From positions 56,039 through 120,038 of the forward strand of contig JAAYJT010000042.1 of assembly GCA_012522795.1 (NCBI GenBank): a DNA stretch of 64,000 nucleotides. The letters run 5' to 3'. Each line of letters opens with the position of its first letter. Position 1 is the stretch's first letter. Under the pieces are notes generated by a model, which was not told the DNA's origin, did no database searches, and saw only the letters and a program-made list of their open reading frames with translations. This document shows positions 45,459 to 54,600 of this stretch, in pieces. Made by a program: the position numbers and the translations under genes. The DNA is from Bacteroidales bacterium. Its GTDB lineage: Bacteria; Bacteroidota; Bacteroidia; Bacteroidales; JAAYJT01.

Positions 45459-45579
45459 CAGCGGCTTTGGTTTAGGCGGACGTGTTGTTTTTGACGAAAA
45501 TGTATTATATTTGGGTTGCGGTATTTAGACAAACGGGTTGACAGGAAACCCGCCCAAACCTAAACTGCGGAACGTTATG
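45454..45579 (+). repeat. attC-like recombination site
   Basis: A 126-bp imperfect palindrome. The outer arms TATAAC (45454-45459) and GTTATG (45574-45579) are complementary in 5 of 6 positions; the inner arms pair TTTGGTTTAGGCGG with CCGCCCAAACCTAAA, with one unpaired A. Size, arm order and the single bulged base match integron attC sites of the long VCR type. The central part holds a promoter. Confidence 0.6.
45485..45513 (+). promoter_or_regulatory. promoter inside the attC-like element
   Basis: TTG (45485-45487), 18-nt spacer, TATATTTG (45506-45513). It would drive the hypothetical gene at 45601 with a leader near 85 nt. Confidence 0.45.
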
Positions 45580-45600
45580 CCCAATGTTAACAGATCAACC

Positions 45601-46221
45601 ATGCACCGAATTACCATAATAATGTTGTTATTGGTTTCGATAAAAATTAATGGACAAACAAATTATTTGAATCCTTGTGTTGATTGGGGGAAGAAGATAG
45701 AAGCGATCAAAGTATATAATGAAGATTTTGATAGGATAATTAGCACTGAATTAAATCAAGAGTATTTAATACGATTTATTGCCCGACCTTCTTTTGATCC
45801 AGAATCCGCATTTCAGATTGAAAAAGAAACTCATACTGTTTATAGATTAAAGGTAATACTATTTCAAGAAAGCCTTTGGTATTCAGATCATAGAGACTCG
45901 ATAAAGGTTGACCCTTATGAAAGATCAATAAATGAAGATCTTGCCATGAGTTTAGATAAGCTATTTAATAAAGCGACCAGTTCTGCAATGACTAAAAAAA
46001 CATCTATTATAGAGGGATTAGACGGAGTAACATATTATTTCTACAAAAAATCTGAAACAGGCATAATAAGTTGCGGAGAGTGTTGGTCACCCTCGGATGA
46101 AACCGCATTATTCGAATTAGTAAATATTTGCGACCTTCTTATTGACTACGCAGTGAAAGGAACAAATGATATTGATAATCTCATTGACAGAATAGCTAAA
46201 TTATACACCAAGATTGAATAA
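45601..46221 (+). CDS. secreted hypothetical protein
   Basis: I recognise no family. The 206-aa product from the ATG at 45601 begins with a clear signal peptide (MHRITIIMLLLVSIKINGQ). The mature part is a mixed alpha/beta sequence with a PCVDWGKKIEAIKVYNEDFD start and a C-terminal SCGECW motif that may bind metal or form a disulphide. Upstream in-frame ATGs at 45538 and 45577 would add a Pro/Lys-rich stretch inside the attC-like repeat and hide the signal peptide, so 45601 is preferred. It fills one repeat-bounded cassette. Confidence 0.7.
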   Translation: MHRITIIMLLLVSIKINGQTNYLNPCVDWGKKIEAIKVYNEDFDRIISTELNQEYLIRFIARPSFDPESAFQIEKETHTVYRLKVILFQESLWYSDHRDSIKVDPYERSINEDLAMSLDKLFNKATSSAMTKKTSIIEGLDGVTYYFYKKSETGIISCGECWSPSDETALFELVNICDLLIDYAVKGTNDIDNLIDRIAKLYTKIE

Positions 46222-46283
46222 AACACTGGGCATAATAATCAGGGCTTAAACGCAGTGCAGTTTACGGAGTTGCGTTTTAAGCC
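46221..46283 (+). repeat. repeat B, copy 1
   Basis: Begins at the stop of the hypothetical gene. It contains taataatcagggcttaaacg (46233-46252), exactly shared with 62603-62622, and a hairpin GGCTTAAACGCA...TGCGTTTTAAGCC in this copy. Low similarity beyond that. Confidence 0.7.
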
Positions 46284-46290
46284 TCTGCTG

Positions 46291-46408
46291 AACTGAGGCT
46301 TCGCCTTCGGCAAGCGGCTCAATTACAAAATCAAGAGATGTGAACACACAGGCGGTCTTTAGTCTTAAAAGCAAGCCGCTGAACTCTTTCGGATTAAGCA
46401 AAAGGGGG
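46291..46408 (+). pseudogene. parE fragment (TOPRIM region)
   Basis: About 90% identical over 113-118 bp to parE 43786-43898, covering the codons for [19 protein letters not shown] and KPLNS. It has small indels near its 5' end and then joins directly to the junction sequence, so it lacks the last ~500 bp of parE. It is the right-hand copy of a parE-brxL junction duplication. Confidence 0.9.
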
Positions 46409-46421
46409 TTTCTTTGCCAGA

Positions 46422-46505
46422 TAATCGCGGGATAGCGGTTTTGATGAAATCCCGGCTGATACAGGTCATGGTGCTTCAGCATTTTCTTCCTCCTCTCCTA
46501 CCCAC
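46422..46505. repeat. junction repeat, right copy
   Basis: About 84 bp matching 44464-44545. It includes the brxL stop codon and the sequence downstream of it. Confidence 0.9.
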
Positions 46506-48496
46506 ACCACTGTCATAGAAAATGCCTTACAACTTCTATACAACTGGTTAGTCTCTGCAATATCAAACATACCATTGGTTTTGTTCCATATATCCAGTCC
46601 ACGCCCAAGCAAGATTTTCCAGTTATTGTCAATCAATATATAGCGGTCGTGGATAGAATCATCGAAACGATAGGAAAAATCAATGCCAACAGGATATAGA
46701 TTATCCTGCAGATTCTGGAACCGCTCTTTGCTTTCATCCTCATAACCTATGGCAAAGTCGGTTATTACATTTACACGTACTGTTTCATCTATCTCCTTAT
46801 AGCCGGTTATAAGATTCACAAGCTCTACCAGATTACGTATCTGATAGGGCAGTCTGATATAAGGATCTGTGATCGTTATTTCTTTTGTGCCTTTAAAATA
46901 TTCTCCAAAAAGATTTTTGTACGACACTCCTTTTTGATTGTCAAAGATCTCAACATGTTTCCCTACCAATTGAGGAACTGCTTTATTTTTGTGTTCAACG
47001 ACATCTTCATTATCGCTGTCAATGTAAATATTGCCCTTGCCCAGATACTGGATCTCTTCAAGTGTAACTACCTCTTTAAAGCGGTTCTCACCAATTACAG
47101 AATATACAAATTCAACATCTTCAAAAGTTTCATCCATCTTTTGTAGTTGTTGTTTAACACGCCGGCGGCTTTCAACAGCAAACTCAAACAGTTCCTTTAA
47201 CTCATTGATGCCGGCACTTTTATCGGGATAGATTATTTTGCACAAACCGGCATAAGTCTTCATAATGGATGTTTTGTCACGTGTAGTGATAGTGTTCGAA
47301 AGCTCAAAATGTTTCCGGTAATCGTTGGTCCAGTCTTCCTTACGCAATTCCCGCAACACTTCAGCCAGATAATCTACCACAAAACCATAGCCGTGAGTGA
47401 ACATATCGTTACGCAGCTTATCCACCTCCCATCCCGGCAGATAAGCATGTATCCTGTCTAAAAAAGCTGTATCGTAATAATCTTTGGGCAAAGCTTCAAA
47501 CAAGTTGGAATGGTTAAGCATATATGCGAGGCTGCTATCGGTATTTCCAACAAAAGCCATACTGGCAGAAGCGCCGTAAACCTGTGTGCCGCGGCTGAAA
47601 GATTTGTTAGCCATATAATTTTTCATAATATCCACCAGAGCGGTATCAACGCGTTTTGAGCGTCCGGCAAACTCATCATAAGTTACTACATCCCAATAAC
47701 CCACAAGTCCAATTTCGCCGGTGGTATTGTTCACAAACAATTTTGCTTTTGATATCTCTCCACCTGAGATCAAAATACCATGCGGCGAGAACTCGCTATA
47801 CACATGCGATTTACCCGTACCTTTGGGTCCCAGCTCTATCAGATTATAATTGTTCTCAACAAAGGGAACCAGGCGGCACAACTGAAGTATCTTTGAACGT
47901 CTTGTAAATTCATCAGGGTTCAAACCCATGGTCTGCATTAACAAATCTATCCATTCTTCAGAGGTGAAATCAGATCGGAGAGACTTAAATTCCTCAATAT
48001 CCACATTGGATATCTGAATGGGCTTCAAGGATTCAATAAGCCAGGGACTTGCACCTTTTTCATCTGAAGCTATATAAGCCAGATTAACTATACACCACAC
48101 ACCATCAGAAAGCAGTTTTTTATGTTCTTTTACTATCTGATCAGATATTGGTACTCTTTTCAGGCCAAGATTGGCAAAGTAAGCCTCATTCTGATCTTTC
48201 TGATCGTTAAGCCTGACATTGATCTTGTCAATGATCCTGTGTGAACCCTTTCGTCTCACTTCGTTCATGATGAACTGCGCCTCGTCGCGATGAACATAGT
48301 GTTGTGTTAAAATATCCTTCACCCTTTCCACACCATCGTTGATAGTTGCTTCATCGTCGGAAGCACAATACTGCCCCAGCAGATATTCCAGCACGTAGGT
48401 AGGCACTACAGCATTACCTTTTACCAATTTGGTTAAATCCTTGCGAACGACCTTGCCCGCAAAAAAACTATTGATCTTTGTATCCAGGTTATTCAT
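46466..48496 (-). CDS. brxL: BREX protein BrxL with C-terminal MIT_C domain
   Basis: AAA+ protein of type 1 BREX phage defence. The N-terminal region (1-210) is the BrxL helical domain; Walker A GPKGTGKS is at 223-230, followed by LISGGEISKAKLF and the DVVTYDEFAG Walker B region. Instead of a recognisable Lon-type Ser-Lys protease domain, the last ~145 residues match the MIT_C/phospholipase-D-like fold: ITDPYIRLPYQIRNLVEL, DSIHDRYILIDNNWKI and LLGRGLDIW. The ATG at 48496 is used (a TTG would add two residues). It follows pglZ by 2 nt and is last in the operon. The acidic tail matches the remnant at 44507. Confidence 0.93.
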   Translation of the reverse strand: MNNLDTKINSFFAGKVVRKDLTKLVKGNAVVPTYVLEYLLGQYCASDDEATINDGVERVKDILTQHYVHRDEAQFIMNEVRRKGSHRIIDKINVRLNDQKDQNEAYFANLGLKRVPISDQIVKEHKKLLSDGVWCIVNLAYIASDEKGASPWLIESLKPIQISNVDIEEFKSLRSDFTSEEWIDLLMQTMGLNPDEFTRRSKILQLCRLVPFVENNYNLIELGPKGTGKSHVYSEFSPHGILISGGEISKAKLFVNNTTGEIGLVGYWDVVTYDEFAGRSKRVDTALVDIMKNYMANKSFSRGTQVYGASASMAFVGNTDSSLAYMLNHSNLFEALPKDYYDTAFLDRIHAYLPGWEVDKLRNDMFTHGYGFVVDYLAEVLRELRKEDWTNDYRKHFELSNTITTRDKTSIMKTYAGLCKIIYPDKSAGINELKELFEFAVESRRRVKQQLQKMDETFEDVEFVYSVIGENRFKEVVTLEEIQYLGKGNIYIDSDNEDVVEHKNKAVPQLVGKHVEIFDNQKGVSYKNLFGEYFKGTKEITITDPYIRLPYQIRNLVELVNLITGYKEIDETVRVNVITDFAIGYEDESKERFQNLQDNLYPVGIDFSYRFDDSIHDRYILIDNNWKILLGRGLDIWNKTNGMFDIAETNQLYRSCKAFSMTVVWVGEEEENAEAP

Positions 48497-48498
48497 AA

Positions 48499-50979
48499 TC
48501 AATCAAAATCACTTGTAAATGAAATATTCAGGTTGTAACTAATGTCCTTATAATCACGCCATCTTGATGTGTTCGGCAATGGCTCCTGCAGTATCAGCTT
48601 AACTGTCTGATTCCTGTACTTATGTGATGCTTCGGATGTCATATGGAACACAAAGCGTTTTGCCCGCTGACGATGTTCGCTTCCGGTAAAGTCAAAAATA
48701 AACTGGAAAGTATTACTCAATATTTTACCATCATCAGCCTGAATAAATGCCTTTATTTCCCTGGGTAATACTTTGTCAGAAACTGGTTCTTTCTGAACAA
48801 ATTCCACAGGCAGCGAATTGGTGGTAATGCGTGAATGCGACTGAATAATGTCAACATCAACTTGTCTGACCGTTTCTTCCCTTCCTTTTGATATATCCAG
48901 AAGCGGTATTATGGTTTCCTGCAGGCTTGCTCCCCCATGCACAAATCTGCTGCCTGCACCCTTTACCTTAAAACGGTTGATACCTTTGGCGATCAAAACT
49001 TCAACACCGGATTCTAAATAAAGGTCGTCAGAACTAAAGTGCATAGTAGCATCGTTGCTGATAAGCTTGCTGCCCAGCACAAAGCGTCTGTGGTTATTAA
49101 AAGTATTGCCCATGAACTTAGTTTCCAGAAAATCATTTTCATCCACAGCCGAATCCTGATATAAAAACCCATGATCGGAGGTTATCAGTACTCTTGAAGC
49201 ATTGGCAGAAGTGGCAGCTACTACCAGATTTTTCAAATGTTCGATCTCTTCACGGGTAGCTTTGAATACTTCATCTTCAGTCATTTTATTGTCGCCGGCT
49301 TCATCTATTTTATTGCTGTAAATGTAAAGGATCTCAACATCTCTTATCAATAGGCGGCGATCAGGATTTTTCATCTGTAAGAACTCATGAGCCTTAATTG
49401 TCCTTACATCGCGCTTTGTGTTATTCTTTAATATTTTTTCACGGTTTTCGCTACCTACCGACATCATTCCATCGGCAAGTATATTATCGCTTTCATCAGC
49501 AAAACTGAGGCTTTTATGTGGCAACAACGCCGCCATTCCCAGTTGGGTATAAGAAGGCAGGGTGCTTACCATCGGTTCCAAAACAGCATTGAACCTACTT
49601 ATACGGTTAATCTCGTTTGCCAGTTCCACACCGCATTCATAGCGCAAAGCATCCGATATTATTACCACTATCTTTTGTCGCTCCAGTATTGGCTGCACCC
49701 TGGTATTGAAAAAATCGCGCTGCATAAGCATACCACTGAAATTCCATCTTGTTTTTTGATTCAGCAATTTCTGATAGGCATTGCCACAGGCAAACAACCA
49801 CTCATTCACATAAATCTTTTCCACTTTCCCGATCAGATGCTTGATAATGTTCTTCTTTTCCGACAGATGAAAATGCTCATAGAACTTCCGGTAATGATAA
49901 TCTATTTTAAAGTCGTTGTTTATATATGCTTTTATAGCAGCTTCAGCATCAGTGTGTTCGTAATGTATCTTTTTTATCTGTTCAAACAGCATAAAAGCAT
50001 TTTCCAAAGCATAATAAAGATTTTTATAGTCCGAAAACCAGAATTTCGGTTCACGACTTTTTACAATATTCTGAAAACGCTCAAATGAGATATCCTGATC
50101 AATAAGACTATGGACCAGTTCATAGATCATCTTCTGGTCAGTGAACTCAAATAGTTCATCTTCCATTATAAGTTCTGTTTCAACATCCTGCAGCAGATCT
50201 TCTACCTTAAGAACACTGGCAATGTTTTCTGACATCTTCTCATACGATTCACGCATAGTGACTGAATCGCGCCAGCTCGACAATATCAGACGTGCATCCG
50301 CAGTGAGACCGGTTTTTTGCGTCAGCGGGAAGCTGTTTTCAAATACTTCAATGATAAACTCATAAATATTCTGTCCGCTACCGGTATATTTATACTTATT
50401 GCTTATTTCCTGCCAAATGAATTCCCTCAGGTCATACCTTTCCAGATCCCTGTTAAGCTTTTCAAGATTGCTGAAATAACTGTTGGCATAAGCAATTACC
50501 AGAGTTTCCAGGTCGTAATTGTCAGTGCCGAAAACTACTGACAGGATCTTATATTTCAATACCTGCGGCTCATCGTTTGGATTAAAGAGTTCCATGAACC
50601 GCTGTCGCCTGTCGCGGGCAGCAAAAAATGTAAGATGCTGCTTTACCAGATCCTTATATATATAATCCAGCTCCATTTCCTGTAAGAACAGGGCTGACTG
50701 CTCCGTGTCGAACACAAAATTTGAAAGTTCAATATCCAGCAACCAGTTCAACTCATTATCAGGACGCTTATGCGGGAAATAGAGTAGAAACTTTTGTGTT
50801 GGCTCCTGCTTCAATATCCGGTATTTCAAGGCAAATACATTGCCCTGTGCAACAATTTTTTCCACATCCTGCAATTCTACTTCATCGAACTGCTCACGGC
50901 TTTCAACATGCTCATCATACCAGAATACCACCCGGTTCTGACGAAATGCGTTATTTAAATTATCATTTAATGCGCTCAT
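48499..50979 (-). CDS. pglZ: BREX phosphatase-like protein PglZ (type A)
   Basis: Member of the alkaline phosphatase superfamily required for BREX. Metal-site features: VVIISDALRYE (about 435-445) and VLITSDHGFLYQ (about 600), separated by the cap region; the N-terminal helical half carries EHVESREQF and DPNDEPQ-like motifs of PglZ type A. Length 826 aa is normal. It starts 36 nt after the RhuM gene and ends 2 nt before brxL. Confidence 0.94.
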   Translation of the reverse strand: MSALNDNLNNAFRQNRVVFWYDEHVESREQFDEVELQDVEKIVAQGNVFALKYRILKQEPTQKFLLYFPHKRPDNELNWLLDIELSNFVFDTEQSALFLQEMELDYIYKDLVKQHLTFFAARDRRQRFMELFNPNDEPQVLKYKILSVVFGTDNYDLETLVIAYANSYFSNLEKLNRDLERYDLREFIWQEISNKYKYTGSGQNIYEFIIEVFENSFPLTQKTGLTADARLILSSWRDSVTMRESYEKMSENIASVLKVEDLLQDVETELIMEDELFEFTDQKMIYELVHSLIDQDISFERFQNIVKSREPKFWFSDYKNLYYALENAFMLFEQIKKIHYEHTDAEAAIKAYINNDFKIDYHYRKFYEHFHLSEKKNIIKHLIGKVEKIYVNEWLFACGNAYQKLLNQKTRWNFSGMLMQRDFFNTRVQPILERQKIVVIISDALRYECGVELANEINRISRFNAVLEPMVSTLPSYTQLGMAALLPHKSLSFADESDNILADGMMSVGSENREKILKNNTKRDVRTIKAHEFLQMKNPDRRLLIRDVEILYIYSNKIDEAGDNKMTEDEVFKATREEIEHLKNLVVAATSANASRVLITSDHGFLYQDSAVDENDFLETKFMGNTFNNHRRFVLGSKLISNDATMHFSSDDLYLESGVEVLIAKGINRFKVKGAGSRFVHGGASLQETIIPLLDISKGREETVRQVDVDIIQSHSRITTNSLPVEFVQKEPVSDKVLPREIKAFIQADDGKILSNTFQFIFDFTGSEHRQRAKRFVFHMTSEASHKYRNQTVKLILQEPLPNTSRWRDYKDISYNLNISFTSDFD

Positions 50980-51014
50980 TAGCTTTTACTTTTTAGAAAA
51001 ACAGTTTTTAAAGG

Positions 51015-51584
51015 TTAAAACCAGTCAACATCTGATAGGCGCTTCCCGGAATACAATAAATATTCAATTTCTTTTAATAAACTTTTTACCGAATAATGAT
51101 TCATTTTTGAAAAAGCAAACCATTTCTTTCCCAAATCTTTTAAAGAAGCTCCAATATGATATACTTCTGCTTCAGTTAATGAATCTACCCTGCTTTCAAT
51201 TAAATCCACTCTTCGATTTACAACATAACCCCGCAAAAGATAATCTCTAAGCACATTGGTTGCCCATATTCTGAATTGTGTTGCCTGCTTTGATTTAACA
51301 CGGTAACCCACGGATATGATAACATCCAGATTGTAGTACTCTATCTTGCGGGTAATGCTTCTTTCGCCTTCTATCTGAACTGTCGCATATTTTGCGACAG
51401 TTGAACTTTGTTCAAGTTCGCCTTCTGAAAAAACATTATTTATATGTTTACCAATGGTTTTAATATCCCTGCCAAACAAATAGGCTAATTGCTGACGGTT
51501 CAGCCAAACGGTTTCTTTCTCAATTTTAACCTCAATCCGTTCCGGCAATTCATTTGATTGATACAATACTATCTCATTTTTCAT
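51015..51584 (-). CDS. short RhuM-family protein inside the BREX operon
   Basis: 189-aa protein with the RhuM family N-terminal DNA-binding region: ETVWLNRQQLAYLFGRDIKTIGKHI, TVAKYATVQIEGERSITRKIEYYNLDVIISVGYRVKS and FRIWATNVLRDYLLRGY. Full RhuM proteins are about 330 aa with a Fic-like C-terminal half; this one stops after KRLSDVDWF and lacks it. It lies between pglX (58-nt gap) and pglZ (35-nt gap), on the same strand, so is transcribed with them. Its role in BREX is unknown. Confidence 0.82.
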   Translation of the reverse strand: MKNEIVLYQSNELPERIEVKIEKETVWLNRQQLAYLFGRDIKTIGKHINNVFSEGELEQSSTVAKYATVQIEGERSITRKIEYYNLDVIISVGYRVKSKQATQFRIWATNVLRDYLLRGYVVNRRVDLIESRVDSLTEAEVYHIGASLKDLGKKWFAFSKMNHYSVKSLLKEIEYLLYSGKRLSDVDWF

Positions 51585-51642
51585 GGTTTGACAAACTCAT
51601 TGGTTTTTACCTAAGAATCTATTTTCATGTTAAATCTTCTGT

Positions 51643-54600
51643 TTATCTGATAAGCTCCCCGTCAATCCAGTCAAATTTTTTCACTTTCTTTTTTGTGGCA
51701 GCATCATTAAGTCCGGCAACGGTTTTAAGTGCATTGCCAAACTTATTGTAGTTTACCAGTACTCCATCATCAAGATCAATCCTGATGCGTTCGGTAGCAA
51801 GCGGATAAAACACTTCGCGATCGAACCTGCGCAGCTCGTCAATCATTTTTTCAATGGCTGCAATATCTTTTTTTGCCTGTGTCTGCTCACGTGCCGAACC
51901 CACAACAGCCACATGATCAAGATGATCCATGTGATTTTCGAGCTTTTGAATATAAGGACGCAAATAGTTGTTCAATACATTGTTGAGCATATCTTCGTTG
52001 TAGCGGTGCATATAGATAAGCACCCCAAAAGCTCCGCCGGGTGATGAGACCATCCAGTAAACCGGACGTTTTTGATAGCGCTGGATATGATCATTGTAAA
52101 AATCCCTGTAAAAATATGCTCTCAGCGGTTTGCCAAGCACTTTTTCAATATAGGCAATATTACGCTGAAAATCCTGCGCACCCCACACTGCCCTTACCAC
52201 TTCCCTGAACTGGGTAACTATATCATCAGTAAACCATTCACTTTCAAGAACGGGAATAATGCCGTCCTCATCGGGTATGTATTTTAGTTCGCTTGCCTGT
52301 TTCCCGGTTTTGTGAAGATAATCCTTAAAGGTCTCACCCTGATTTGCAAGTATAAGTCCTTCCTTATCAAGGGAATAACGTCCCATCATGCAGCCTACGG
52401 CATATGAAATGAACTGCTGTATCAGTTCCTTTTCGTTAAATGGCAATGGTGGTTGGTGGTTGGTGGTTAGTGGTTGGTGGCTGGTGGTTAGTGGTTGGTC
52501 ACTATCCACTATTTCCCATTTACCATCCTCCAACTTCCAGCCTGAACGATACTGCTCAGACAGCTTTTTCAGTTTTTTTTGATCCAGCTCATCCCTTAGT
52601 ATTGTAATATCCTCCAGAGGTACATCGGGAGTAAGTTCTTCTTCCAGACCATAGATATGGATGAACTCCTTGTTAAGCTCCTCTTCGTTTTGGTGAAGCT
52701 GCCTGAACTGCTTTGTCCAGTACATTTTATATAGCTCCACTGCTTCTTCAATATCCTGTCCTTTAAGTCGTATCAGCTCGTTTTGCGTGAAATCCCATGA
52801 TGTTTCGCGGGAGTTCCATTCTTTTATAGATATTGAAATGTTTTTATTCGTTAAAGTTACTATTACAACTCGACAAATATTAGGTAATGGTAATAGAAAA
52901 ACCTCCTTAATATTTGTATTTAGAGTTGGATTAAGCAAATTCAGTAATACCGTTGTAATTTTTGTGTTAAGGAATGCCAGTAGTATTTCAATAATATCTT
53001 CATCTTTATCAAATAGAATAGTTGGTGCAGCTTTATTAAATAATTGATTTTCTTGTAATAGTCTGAATCCTGTACCAATACTTGATACTAAATTCCATGT
53101 TATTCCTCGTCTAAACCATAAGTTTTCTTTTTGAATACGTGCGACAGGATTTTCTTTGTATTCATTTCTTGCTTTTTCAGACCAATTAATTACTTCCATA
53201 ATATTCCCAGCCCATCTTCTAAAAGAACCACCTTTTGCTATTAATGGCCATTTTGATTCTGGTTTACACTCGTTCTTATTAATTTCCCAAAACATTCTAA
53301 GATATTTGTCATTGTTTCCTGTAATATTTTGGCCATCCGAAATTCCTATTTTATCAATTTTTTCTAGATCAAAAAGATTTATCATCTTCTCGCTCAACCA
53401 ATACCCAATATTATTCCCTGGTATTTTTTTGAATTTTTTTTGATTTTTGGTATAAAACCAGCCACAGTCGGGGTCGCTAATGGCTTCAAGGGTTTTAGGT
53501 GCCTGGTTTTCAGCGCCTCTGAAGTCAGACAAACGTATATAGCTGCCTTTTGCATCCATAGGTTTGTTTCGCAGAGTAAATGTACATATAGGTACAGTAG
53601 CACCGTCAAACCCTGAATATTCAAGCTGAATGAGATTATTGATAAAATGCTTGTTGATTATCTCTTTTCTTAGTTTTTCGTATGATGTGATAAACATCCA
53701 GACAAAAGGTGTCATATTTCCAGTAAGTCCGTCATCGGTGGCAAACTCCAGACAACGCAAAATAAAAGTAGCGAACAGGTCAGTTTTTGTATTTGCATAT
53801 TCTTTGTTTACAAATTCCTTCAGCGATGGTTCCATGCGTGAAGAATTTAAATAGGGCGGGTTTGTAACTACTACGTCATACTTATCGCTTAACAGTTTAT
53901 ATAGATTTTTAAGTTTGCTTTGTTGCTCTCCAAAAATAGTTTTCTCCTTCACCTCTATTTCGCTTGCTTCTGTTTTTTTAACTCTTATCAGAGAACCTAA
54001 AACCTTAGCATTACTAAATTTATCATCATCTAAAAAATCTTCGTAATGGAATATATTAGCAGAAAATCCATTTTCATCAATCTTTTTTAAAAGCCGACTG
54101 TATTTCTCCCTTGCCTTCATTAAAAGAGAGAATGAAGCTATCTGAGTTGCCCTCTCATCTATATCCACACCAAAAAGGTTGTTTTTCAATATAAGGAATG
54201 GGATGTCGGAAGGTATATAACCTTCTTCCTCATAAATTTTGTAAAACAGATCAAAAGCATATACCAGGATATGCCCTGAGCCAACGCAAGGATCAAAGAA
54301 CCTGATTTTCTCAATATTCTTTTTCTCTCTCGAAACACTATATTTATAATCAGGTGTTATGTAAAAATCCAGTTTTGAAAGGAGTGTTGTGGATGGATTC
54401 ATTTCAGCCCATAACTGCCCCAGGGTATTATCAACCATGTATTGCACAATCCATTTTGGTGTAAAAAGTTGCGATGCCGGAGCAATTTCATCTTTATCAT
54501 AAACTTTCTTCGATGAAATAAGCTCTGCATTATATTCTGAAATATAAAACTGATAAAGCCAGCCCAGTATTTCCACTTCACGGCAATCTTCATCACACAT

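Noticed and set aside
46246..46482. 78-codon minus-strand frame over repeat B and the parE fragment
   Set aside because: It runs across repeat B, the parE fragment and the brxL end; no family similarity and no start signal.
49516..50088. 190-codon open frame antisense to pglZ
   Set aside because: It lies wholly inside pglZ in the opposite strand, has atypical composition and no recognisable motif or promoter; a shadow of pglZ codons.
52448..52500. G/T-rich tract considered as a CRISPR or minisatellite array
   Set aside because: Units are 8-16 nt, degenerate and without unique spacers; there are no cas genes in the window.
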